This document shows positions 35,222-43,069 of a DNA stretch of 64,000 bases, piece after piece. The number at the start of each line of letters is the position of its first letter. The first letter of the stretch is position 1. Source of the stretch: Oceanicaulis sp. BBD 1991-10 (GTDB lineage: Bacteria; Pseudomonadota; Alphaproteobacteria; Caulobacterales; Maricaulaceae); the NCBI GenBank assembly GCA_001657295.1, contig LYSW01000025.1, positions 1-64,000 of the forward strand, in the 5' to 3' direction. The notes under the pieces are model-generated. The model did no database searches, was not told the DNA's origin, and saw only the letters and a list, made by a program, of their open reading frames with translations. The translations under genes and the position numbers were made by a program.

Positions 35222-35303
35222 GCAAAACCGCCAAAAGCGCCTTGGCGCAGCTGTGTTGGACGGGCATGGTCGCGCCTGTCCGTCCCCCTCTGGAGCGCCT
35301 CGC

Positions 35304-35789
35304 ATGTCCCGACCCGTCCTGTTCGCCGCGCTGGCTGGCTTTGCGGCCGCCGCCTGCACAACGACCGAACCCGTTTGCCGCGAGGCCAGCGCCGCCGAGC
35401 GCGCCTTGTTCGGCGCCATCGTCGCGCATGATGAAGCCCGCGTCGCCGACCTGATGGCGCCGACGCCGCAAGCCCAGCGCCTGCGCGCGCTGGATCCGCA
35501 GATCGAGCAGCAGGTGTTCGGCGCGCGCATGGGCGATCGCTCTGTCCGCACTGTGCTGATGCAGCCGCCGCTCTGCCTTTATGATCAGGCGCTCTCGTCT
35601 GAAGAGCGGGTGACCTATGTCTTTCCCGCCGGCCGCTTTGAAGCGCTGCAGAACCCGGAGGCGCCGGGCGCGGAGTTGGGCCGTGCGGGCAGCGATCACC
35701 TGGCCTGCCGCTTCATCTCCGAGAATGGGCAATGGCGTCTAAGCGACGCCTGCCTGGGAACGTTCGGACCCCAAACACCGGCGAGCTAA
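35304..35789 (+). CDS. hypothetical lipoprotein
   Basis: The 161-residue product has a lipoprotein signal (VLFAALAGFAAAAC) and a globular domain containing AERALFGAIVAHDEARVADLMAP, GDRSVRTVLMQPPLCLYDQ, and SDHLACRFISENGQWRLSDACLG with paired cysteines. I do not recognise the family. I chose ATG 35304 at the signal peptide. It lies 82 bp after the diheme cytochrome gene on the same strand and may accompany it in the envelope. Confidence 0.65.
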   Translation: MSRPVLFAALAGFAAAACTTTEPVCREASAAERALFGAIVAHDEARVADLMAPTPQAQRLRALDPQIEQQVFGARMGDRSVRTVLMQPPLCLYDQALSSEERVTYVFPAGRFEALQNPEAPGAELGRAGSDHLACRFISENGQWRLSDACLGTFGPQTPAS

Positions 35790-35809
35790 AGCGCTCTCCG
35801 TCTGGCCGC

Positions 35810-36514
35810 TCACTCGGATGACGGGCGCGCCGACCCGGCATCGGCTCTGGCGGACTGCGTCGCGCACCCGACAATGGCCGGCGCCTTGTGAATGAGCGCG
35901 TCATTGGTGAGGGCGTGCACCATGAATAAGGCGAAATCGATGCGCTTGGTCATATTGCTCGCCAAAATGGGGTCGCCGACATGGTGTGACCAAACCGGCA
36001 ATCCGTCGCTCGGACCTTCCTCCAAGTCCGATCCGCGGACCACGGTCCAACGTGCTTTCGAGGAAAAAATCCGGCGGCACGCCTCAACCTGATCCTCGAT
36101 ATCGGCGAAACGCAGTCCTTTGGCGATCCATCCGAAAATCTTGAGGAAGGCTCTGGCGCGCCAGGAATAGACATCCTGACCGTCCAGGCTGATATGCCAG
36201 CCGCAGGAGAACACCAAGCGGGCGTCCGGCGCCGCCCCATCAAGCACCGCCTGCGCCGTGCCGGCCGCATAGCCCTTAACGCCCCACGGAACCAGAACGA
36301 CAAGGACGCCGTCGCACCCCTTCACCGCGCGCGCAACGATGTCTGCGTCATCGGTCGGTCCGGGGAATATCGTGATCTGATCCTTGAACCGGTCGAGCTT
36401 GTGGACGCTTTGAGCGCGGCAAACGCCGACCACGTCATAATCCCGGGCCAGCGCATGCTCGACCATGTATTGGCCGAGCTTGCCGGAAATCCCGATGATG
36501 CAGACCCGCTTCAT
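35810..36514 (-). CDS. NAD(P)-binding Rossmann-fold protein (atypical SDR)
   Basis: The 234-residue protein opens with VCIIGISGKLGQYMVEHALARDYDVVGVCR, a variant GxxGxxG dinucleotide motif, and continues with GCDGVLVVLVPWG, ARLVFSCGWHISLDGQD and WTVVRGSDLEEGP. It lacks the classical YxxxK pair, like the NmrA/atypical SDR proteins that act as redox sensors or epimerase-like enzymes. The cofactor seems likely to be NADPH or NADH; the substrate is unknown. Confidence 0.75.
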   Translation of the reverse strand: MKRVCIIGISGKLGQYMVEHALARDYDVVGVCRAQSVHKLDRFKDQITIFPGPTDDADIVARAVKGCDGVLVVLVPWGVKGYAAGTAQAVLDGAAPDARLVFSCGWHISLDGQDVYSWRARAFLKIFGWIAKGLRFADIEDQVEACRRIFSSKARWTVVRGSDLEEGPSDGLPVWSHHVGDPILASNMTKRIDFALFMVHALTNDALIHKAPAIVGCATQSARADAGSARPSSE

Positions 36515-36648
36515 CGCCCGCCCCGCTGATCACAAGGCCCGGACTCAAGCCCTATGGCGAAATCCGAACACCCTTGTCCGGACGTGGCATGTTACGACAG
36601 GCGGACCTTCGGCGACAGGCCGCAAGACGCCCGGCCGCGTCGGCGCGC

Positions 36649-38116
36649 TTACGCCGCCGCGTCGAGATCGGCGCGGAAGCGGGCCAGCTCCTCACCCAGC
36701 CGCCGCGCTGCGGCGGACAGCTGCTCGGCTGCGCCTTCAAAACGCTCGGACGCGTCATTGGTGCGGCCGGCGGCGTCGGACACGGCGGAGGCTTCTTCAC
36801 CGACACGCGCCGTGGATCCGGCGGCGTCCGCAGCCAGGCGCGCGATCTCATCGGTGGCGCTGGCCTGCTCGGAGAACGCCCCGCGCGCGCCAGTGGAGGC
36901 CGACCGCACTTCATCAATCGTGCCGGAAATCTGATTGAGGCCCGAACCGGCGGCATCGGCGGTCGGCGGCGCGGCGCATGGCGTCGATCTTCTCGCGAAT
37001 ATCGCCGGTCGCCTTGCCGGTCTGGTCGGCGAGATCCTTGACCTCGCTGGCGACGACCGCAAAGCCCTTGCCGGCTTCGCCGGCGCGCGCCGCTTCGATG
37101 GTCGCGTTGAGCGCGAGCAGATTGGTCTGTTCGGCGATCGAGGTGACCAGCACGACAATATCTTCAATCTCCCGGGCCGCGGTCTCCAGCTCAGCCATTG
37201 AGCCGCCCGCGCGCCGCGCCTCGTCACCGGCGCGCTCGGAAATGCTGTCCGCTTCGGTCAGGGTGCGGCTCACCTCGGCGATCGACGCGGCCAATTCCTG
37301 CGCCGCCGAGGCCACGGCCTCGACATGGCCGCTGGTTTCACGCGCCTGGTTGGACGCCGCTTCCGCGCTGGACCGCGTGGCGCCGGCGTCGCCGCGCAAT
37401 CCTTCGGCCAGCTCCGCCAGCTCGGACGCGGCGGATTGAAGCTGAGTCAGGATGCCCCCGACCGCGCCCTCGAAACCATTGGCGATCCGCGCAATCTCTT
37501 CGCGGGATTTCTCGGCGGCTTGCTGACGCTCCTGATCCGCCTTGGCCAGTTGGCTGGCCTGGGTGTTTGCGGCCGTCGCCTCGGCCAGGCTCATATCGGC
37601 GTCCGTGAGCGCATCCGTAATCGCCTTGGCGAGCCAGATCAGCAGCGCGGTCTGGCCGACCACAACCACGGCATGGAAGACGACCCGGCCGAAATCGCCG
37701 CCGCCGGGGAAGACCGCAGCCGGCAAAGCGAAGTTGAGCACCAGGTGATGGAGCGCCGCAGCGCCGGCCGCGGCGAGGAGCGCGCGCCAATCGCACAAGA
37801 TCGTCACCGCCGCGAGCGCCGCGAAGAAGGTCATGTGCATGTCGATCTGCCAGGACTGGCCGCTCATCATGAAGGTCAAGCAGGCGGGAAACGCCATCAT
37901 GGCGGCGCCGAAGACCGCGCGCGTCGTCCACTCCAGCGGCGCCGTGCGCCAGGCGGCGAAGGCCAGACCGACCGCCGCCGCGAGGATCAATCCGCCGGGC
38001 AGCGCCTTGGCTGGGTCAACGAGCAGACTCGCCAGAACATAGATCGGGACGGTCCCGGCCATACCAAAGAATAAGATGCGTTGCGCGCGCGCGCGCATGG
38101 AGTCGAGACGGGTCAT
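36649..38116 (-). pseudogene. methyl-accepting chemotaxis protein, frameshifted
   Basis: The intact first frame (start 38116) encodes about six membrane helices with [22 protein letters not shown] and ALHHLVLNF, a sensory membrane domain seen in chemoreceptors. A long helical signalling domain follows, with the hairpin tip [48 protein letters not shown]. At about 36958-36964 one extra base (in a run read CCGACCGCC on the minus strand) shifts the frame and stops translation at 36914. The second frame resumes directly with [21 protein letters not shown] and ends at 36649. A one-base deletion would restore one continuous protein. The tip survives intact but the returning half of the signalling bundle is lost. 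Sequencing error is possible. Confidence 0.8.
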
Positions 38117-38457
38117 CAGATCGGGTTCCCAATAGATGTGTCGGAGAAATCAAAATCGGATCGGCAGCCGCCGAGCAGGATCGGGTCGGCGAGAAGCCAG
38201 GCCCCGGCCGCGGACAAGCGCAACCGGCCGCCTTCATCGGTGTCGACGACGGCGCTGCCGGGCAGAGCGCCGAAGCGCACGAGAGTCGCGTCAGAGGCGG
38301 CGACGGCTTGCAGCACCTCGCGCCGGTCCAGCCGCGGATCAAACAGCACGGCCGTTTGACCGGACGGCGGCGCAGCGCTGATCGCCAGCGCCAGCGGCGC
38401 GAGGCCGATCAGGGCGAAAACGCCAATCAGGCAAAGAAAAGGAGCGGTCCGAGCCAC
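38116..38457 (-). CDS. hypothetical exported protein preceding the chemoreceptor
   Basis: The 113-residue protein has a signal peptide ([20 protein letters not shown]) and a short domain with [28 protein letters not shown], which has a faint resemblance to periplasmic partner domains. Its stop shares one base with the chemoreceptor start (TGATG), so the two are translationally coupled. It may modulate the receptor's input. I do not recognise the family. Confidence 0.65.
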   Translation of the reverse strand: MARTAPFLCLIGVFALIGLAPLALAISAAPPSGQTAVLFDPRLDRREVLQAVAASDATLVRFGALPGSAVVDTDEGGRLRLSAAGAWLLADPILLGGCRSDFDFSDTSIGNPI

Positions 38458-38584
38458 ATGCGGTCCTTTGACGCAGTTGAGGACCTGTCTATGGCTCGGG
38501 CTTGGTTAACGCAGCGTTGTGGCGCTGCATGTCTAAACCTGTGCGGTTATCGTTCAATCACTTAGCGTGTTGCGTGAATACGCG

Positions 38585-40033
38585 TCACGACTCGATATCC
38601 GGTTCGACATCCTCCGGCGCCGTCTCCGCGCCGAATCGCGCCGGGGCGGGGTCGAGCACCCGGAAACCGCTGGAGCGGACCGTATAGACCGCCAATCCGC
38701 GCTCAATCGTCCCGTCTTCACGGAAGCGGAACAGGCCGTCCACCCCCAGGAAGCCCTCCTCATCGATCAAGCGTCCGCTGGAGAAGCCGTCGCCCTCCGC
38801 CGCCATCAGCGCCGCCAGGGACGCCGCGTCATATCCAAGGCCGGCGAGGCGCGACGGGGCGTCGCCGAAAACGCTGTCATAGGTCTGCTCGAACCGCGTG
38901 CGAGACGCCGGGTCCGGCCCGGCGAACCAGCCATGGGCCAGCGCCGGCTCCCGCGCCAACGCCGGATCGCGCCACAGGCCGGTGCCGATGAATTTCACCA
39001 GCAAGGGATCGATGTCTTCGTACAGCATCACCGGCGCCAGCATGCGCAGCCGGTCTCCGCCTTCCGGCAGGAGCAGGACCTGAAACGCGGAGGCTTGTGA
39101 CGGGGTCCAGTCCGCGCCGCTCATCAAGGCCGCCTCGGCCGGATCGAGCATCTCGATTCCAGTGGAGGCCAGGCGCGCCGCCGCCTCGGTCATCGCCGAG
39201 ATGCCGCCGTCATAGAAGGCTTCCGCCACCAGGCCGGTGGCGAATTCGCGCTCCTCGAGTTCCGGCTCGGCGTCTTCCGGCGCATCGTCCGGCAACGGCA
39301 GCTCGATCATCGCGAATTCGGACAAGGGCGCCTCGCCGAGGGCCTGCGTGATGACGTCGGCGTAGGCGCTGTAGGCGACCTGGCCGTAGGCGGTCGCCGG
39401 TCCGGCGAACGCAAACCGCGTAGCGCCCTGTTCCAGCGCGAACTCGGTGACCCGGCGCACTTCTTCATTGGGCGGGAAACTCAATAGGAATACGCCGTCG
39501 CCGGCGACCGTGGAGTCGGTGGAGAAGGCGATCACCGGCACGTCCGCGCCGTTCGCGACCGCGCCGGCGGCCGCGACGGCGCCGGAAAACAGCGGTCCCA
39601 GGATCAGATCGGCGCCGTCGGCCAGAGCGGCCTCGGCGGCCGTACGGGCCCCGTCCGGCGTTCCGCCGGTGTCTTTGGGCAGCAAGAGCACGTCATCGCC
39701 TGCACGTTCAAACAGGGCCAGCTCAGCGGCGTTGAGGATGTTCTCCGCCTCAGAGCGGGCGGCGGCGGCGCGGGCGCTGAAGGGCAAAAGCAGCGCCACC
39801 CGGGTGACCGGTTGGCCGCGCATATGCGCCGGCGTGAAGCCCAGCTCCGCGATCTCCACCGGCAGGACGGCCGGCGCGGGCGGAGCGCCGACGACGGGCG
39901 GCGGCGCGGCGACCTGGACCGGGGCCGGCGGCGGCGTCGCGCAGGCCGCCAGCGTCAGCAGCGCTAATCCGCCGATGGCGAAAAGGCGGCGGCTTGGCGA
40001 TCGTCCCGGCTTCGGCGATGCTTGAACGGTCAT
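38585..40033 (-). CDS. penicillin-binding protein activator (LpoA-like), periplasmic-binding fold
   Basis: The 482-residue lipoprotein (signal LALLTLAAC) has a proline-rich linker and a type 1 periplasmic-binding domain (about 75-460): TRVALLLPFSARAAAARSEAENILNAAELALFERAG, DLILGPLFSGAVAAAG, PVIAFSTDSTVAGDGVFLLSF and RLAGLGYDAASLAALMA. This is the LpoA/LivK-like family that sits near yraN in many proteobacteria, as here. LpoA activates PBP1A in Escherichia coli; that role is not shown in alphaproteobacteria. The N-terminal TPR part of true LpoA is missing. Confidence 0.78.
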   Translation of the reverse strand: MTVQASPKPGRSPSRRLFAIGGLALLTLAACATPPPAPVQVAAPPPVVGAPPAPAVLPVEIAELGFTPAHMRGQPVTRVALLLPFSARAAAARSEAENILNAAELALFERAGDDVLLLPKDTGGTPDGARTAAEAALADGADLILGPLFSGAVAAAGAVANGADVPVIAFSTDSTVAGDGVFLLSFPPNEEVRRVTEFALEQGATRFAFAGPATAYGQVAYSAYADVITQALGEAPLSEFAMIELPLPDDAPEDAEPELEEREFATGLVAEAFYDGGISAMTEAAARLASTGIEMLDPAEAALMSGADWTPSQASAFQVLLLPEGGDRLRMLAPVMLYEDIDPLLVKFIGTGLWRDPALAREPALAHGWFAGPDPASRTRFEQTYDSVFGDAPSRLAGLGYDAASLAALMAAEGDGFSSGRLIDEEGFLGVDGLFRFREDGTIERGLAVYTVRSSGFRVLDPAPARFGAETAPEDVEPDIES

Positions 40034-40141
40034 GGCCCGTCACCCTCTCTGCAACGCCGCAATCTCGCGCGGCTCGCCCCCATGGCGCGAAGCTAGCTTC
40101 GGCGCGCTTTGCGAGCAAGCGCGGACCCTGCGCGGCGCGAG

Positions 40142-40534
40142 ATGAGCCGAACGGTCCGCCGCCGCCGCGCAGAGCGCTGGGGACGGCGCGCCGAGACCCT
40201 GGCGGTCTGGCGGCTGAGGCTGGCCGGATGGACGATCCTGGAACGGCGCGCCCGGACCGGCGCCGGAGAGCTGGATATCGTGGCGCGCCGCGGGACTGTT
40301 CTGGCCTTTGTGGAAGTGAAGGCGCGCGGCGATCTCGCTGCGGCGATGGAGGCGGTCAGCGCCCATCAGCGCCGCCGGATCCTGCGCGCCGCCGCCATAT
40401 GGCGCGCCCGGCGCCCGGACGTGGACGGGTTGCAGACGCGTTTCGACGTCATCGTCTGCGCGCCCTGGCGCTGGCCGGCGAAGCGGGAAAGCGCCTTCAC
40501 TGCCGAGACCGGATCGAGTCTTGATCTGATCTAA
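40142..40534 (+). CDS. yraN: YraN family (UPF0102) protein
   Basis: The 130-residue protein has an endonuclease-like core with WTILERRARTGAGELDIVARRGTVLAFVEVKARGD, matching the PD-(D/E)xK pattern of UPF0102 (Glu, Asp, then ExK in EVKAR), and a C-terminal TRFDVIVCAP. It is predicted to be nuclease-like, but no activity is established. ATG 40142 is chosen; an upstream start at 40109 is not conserved. It is divergent from the LpoA-like gene. The rsmI gene that often sits between these two is absent. Confidence 0.85.
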   Translation: MSRTVRRRRAERWGRRAETLAVWRLRLAGWTILERRARTGAGELDIVARRGTVLAFVEVKARGDLAAAMEAVSAHQRRRILRAAAIWRARRPDVDGLQTRFDVIVCAPWRWPAKRESAFTAETGSSLDLI

Positions 40535-40625
40535 CTGGAATGACACGTGCCGGACGCTGCGGTCAGCCCTAGGGTGAACGCGCCGTTTACCCTTCCAGCC
40601 CAAGCTGTCCCGGCTGGGGATTGAT

Positions 40626-41342
40626 ATGAGGTCGCCCGTGTTCGCTCCGCTCCGCCTGTCCGTCATCGCCGCCGCCCTCCTGCTCGCAGGCTGCGCGGCA
40701 TTACAGTCTGAGCGCTCCACCGGGCGCCAGATTGATGATTTCAATGCGGCGGCGGCGATCAAGTCCGCCATGTTGCGCGCCGAAGGCTACCGGCTAGGCG
40801 GCGTCGATGTGGAGGTGACCGAAGGCGTCGCGCTTCTGACCGGAACCGTCCCGCGCGCGGAAGACCGCGTCTATGCCGAGTGCGTGACCTGGAGCGCGCC
40901 GTCCGTGCGCCAGGTCAGCAACCGCATCGATGTCGGCGGCAGCCGCGGCCGGACCCAGGCGGCCCGCGATGCGCTGATCACCCAACGGGTGCGCGCGCGC
41001 CTGGTGGCTGACAGCTCTGTGCGCTCGGTGAATTTCAATATCGAGACCCATAACGGCGCAGTTCATCTGTTGGGTTTCGCCCGAAATGAGGCCGAGCGGC
41101 GGCGCGCTGCGACGCACGCTTCGCTGGCCGAGGGCGTCAGAGAGGTCGTCGATCTGGTTCGGGTCTTCGGCGAGACGCCCGACACGCCGCCGCGCGGCGC
41201 GCTTCAGGCGGCGGCATGTGACGGGCCGGTCGCCCCGACTGTCGCCCCGGCCCTGTCCGATCCCGAGCCGGTGGACGAGGCGCCGCTGCAGCCTGTTGAT
41301 CCCGGCCCGTCGCTGAACGCCGCCGGGTCGGACTCCCGCTGA
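40626..41342 (+). CDS. BON-domain lipoprotein
   Basis: The 238-residue protein has a lipoprotein signal (AALLLAGCAA) and two BON domains at about 38-103 (AAAIKSAMLRAEG... VEVTEGVALLTGTVP) and 112-180 (ALITQRVRARLVADSSVRSVNFNIETHNGAVHLLGFA). A Pro/Asp-rich tail follows. This is the OsmY/DolP-like layout, proteins that bind phospholipids and help maintain the outer membrane. It lies between yraN and comM. Confidence 0.88.
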   Translation: MRSPVFAPLRLSVIAAALLLAGCAALQSERSTGRQIDDFNAAAAIKSAMLRAEGYRLGGVDVEVTEGVALLTGTVPRAEDRVYAECVTWSAPSVRQVSNRIDVGGSRGRTQAARDALITQRVRARLVADSSVRSVNFNIETHNGAVHLLGFARNEAERRRAATHASLAEGVREVVDLVRVFGETPDTPPRGALQAAACDGPVAPTVAPALSDPEPVDEAPLQPVDPGPSLNAAGSDSR

Positions 41343-41413
41343 TTCACCAGTTTCGCACGAATTATTGCGTAATTTTCGCGTATGGGTTGACTTGTCTCGT
41401 CATCTGTACCACT

Positions 41414-41459
41414 CTTGTTCCCGCTTTGATCCAGCTTGTTCACAGCCATGTGTGGAAAA
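41414..41459. promoter_or_regulatory. two CTTGTTC repeats 21 bp apart and a DnaA-box-like site before comM
   Basis: CTTGTTC occurs at 41414-41420 and 41435-41441, two helical turns apart. TGTGGAAAA at 41451-41459 reads TTTTCCACA on the minus strand, 8 of 9 bases of the DnaA box. A TTGACT at 41387 may be a -35 element. The palindrome AATTA-N5-TAATT lies further up at 41360-41374. Confidence 0.3.
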
Positions 41460-41506
41460 AGCACGACACCATGAGTTTAGTTGAATCTTTTCAATGAGCG
41501 AGCGTA

Positions 41507-43045
41507 ATGAGTATTCGAACTGAATCCGCCGCCTATGAGGGCGCTTGCGCCAAGCCGGTGGAGGTTCAGGTCCAATTGGCCGGCGGCACGCCGACTTTCG
41601 TCGTCGTCGGTCTCGCCGACAAAGCCGTCGCGGAAAGCCGCGAGCGGGTCCGCGCCGCTTTCGCCGCCATCGGTCTCTCCCTGCCGAGCAAGCGATTAAT
41701 CGTCAATCTGGCCCCGGCGGACCGGCCTAAAGAGGGCTCCCATTTCGACCTGCCCATCGCCATGGGCCTGTTGGGCGCTTTGGGCGTTTTACCGCCCGAC
41801 GTCCTGGACGAGCACCTCGCCATGGGCGAGTTGGGCCTGGACGGGTCCATCGCACCTGCGCCGGGCGCCCTGCCGGCGGCCATGCTGGCGGCGGAACGCG
41901 GTCGCGGCTTCATCTGTCCGGAGGCCTGCGGACCCGAGGCGGCGTGGGCGGGCGGCGATCTGCCCATCCTGGCGCCCGGTTCGCTGATTCAGCTGATCAA
42001 TCATTTCAAAGGCGGACAAGTGCTCGCGCGCCCAGCGCCGGGCGAACTCGACGACGGCGCATCGATCCCGGATCTGCGCGATGTGCGCGGGCAGGAGACG
42101 GCCAAGCGCGCGCTCGAGGTCGCAGCGGCGGGCGGCCACAATCTCCTCATGGTCGGGCCGCCGGGCTCCGGCAAATCCATGCTCGCGGCCCGCGCGCCGG
42201 GCCTGCTGCCGCCGCTGGACGCCGAGGAATTGCTTGAGGTCTCCATGATCCAGTCCGTGGCCGGCCTGCTGGAGCGGGGCCGCCTGTCGCGCACCCGGCC
42301 CTTCCGGGCGCCGCATCACTCCGCCTCCATGGCCGCCATGGTCGGCGGCGGCGTCCGCGTGCGGCCCGGCGAAGCCTCGCTGGCGCATCACGGCGTTTTG
42401 TTTCTCGATGAATTGCCGGAGTTTCACCCCCAAGTCATCGACAGTCTGCGCCAACCGCTCGAAACCGGCGAAATCGCGGTGGCGCGCGCCAATGCGCGGG
42501 TCACCTTTCCGGCGCGATTCCAGCTGATCGCTGCGATGAATCCCTGCCGCTGCGGCTGGGCGGGCGAGAACGGCCAGGCCTGCGCCCGGGGCCCGAAATG
42601 CGCCCAGAGCTACCAGGCGCGCGTCTCCGGCCCGCTGCTGGATCGGATCGATCTGCAGATCGACGTGCCGCCCGTCACCCCCGCCGACCTGGCTTTGCCC
42701 CCTGCGCCGGAGGGCACGGCGGACGCCGCCGCGCGCGTGACGGCCGCCCGTGAGGCCCAGCACGAACGCGGCGCTCTCAATGCGCGCCTGAGCGGAGACA
42801 GGCTGGACCGGGTCGCGAGCCCGGATGCGGAAGGCCGTGCGCTCATGACCAAGGCCAGCGAAGCCATGGGCCTGACCGCGCGCGCCTATCACCGCATTCT
42901 CAAAGTGGCGCGAACCATAGCCGATCTCGACGGCGCGACCGCCGTGCGGCGCATTCATGTCGCTGAAGCGCTTAGCGCGCGCAAATCCAGCCAGGCCGGC
43001 CGTCAGGCGGTCTCCGCACCGCCGCGGGTCTCGACCTTTCCTTAA
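41507..43045 (+). CDS. comM: ComM/YifB family Mg-chelatase-like AAA+ ATPase
   Basis: The 512-residue protein has an N-terminal Lon-protease-like domain (VVGLADKAVAESRERVRAAF and GSHFDLPIAMGLLGALG), then an AAA+ core with Walker A GPPGSGKS, PFRAPHHSASMAAMVGGG, Walker B VLFLDELPEF and a cysteine cluster MNPCRCGW...C that may bind zinc. ComM is a hexameric helicase that promotes branch migration during natural transformation in some bacteria; the family is widely conserved even where transformation is unknown. Length is typical. Confidence 0.93.
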   Translation: MSIRTESAAYEGACAKPVEVQVQLAGGTPTFVVVGLADKAVAESRERVRAAFAAIGLSLPSKRLIVNLAPADRPKEGSHFDLPIAMGLLGALGVLPPDVLDEHLAMGELGLDGSIAPAPGALPAAMLAAERGRGFICPEACGPEAAWAGGDLPILAPGSLIQLINHFKGGQVLARPAPGELDDGASIPDLRDVRGQETAKRALEVAAAGGHNLLMVGPPGSGKSMLAARAPGLLPPLDAEELLEVSMIQSVAGLLERGRLSRTRPFRAPHHSASMAAMVGGGVRVRPGEASLAHHGVLFLDELPEFHPQVIDSLRQPLETGEIAVARANARVTFPARFQLIAAMNPCRCGWAGENGQACARGPKCAQSYQARVSGPLLDRIDLQIDVPPVTPADLALPPAPEGTADAAARVTAAREAQHERGALNARLSGDRLDRVASPDAEGRALMTKASEAMGLTARAYHRILKVARTIADLDGATAVRRIHVAEALSARKSSQAGRQAVSAPPRVSTFP

Positions 43046-43069
43046 CGGAGCCGGCGTTACACCGGGGCC

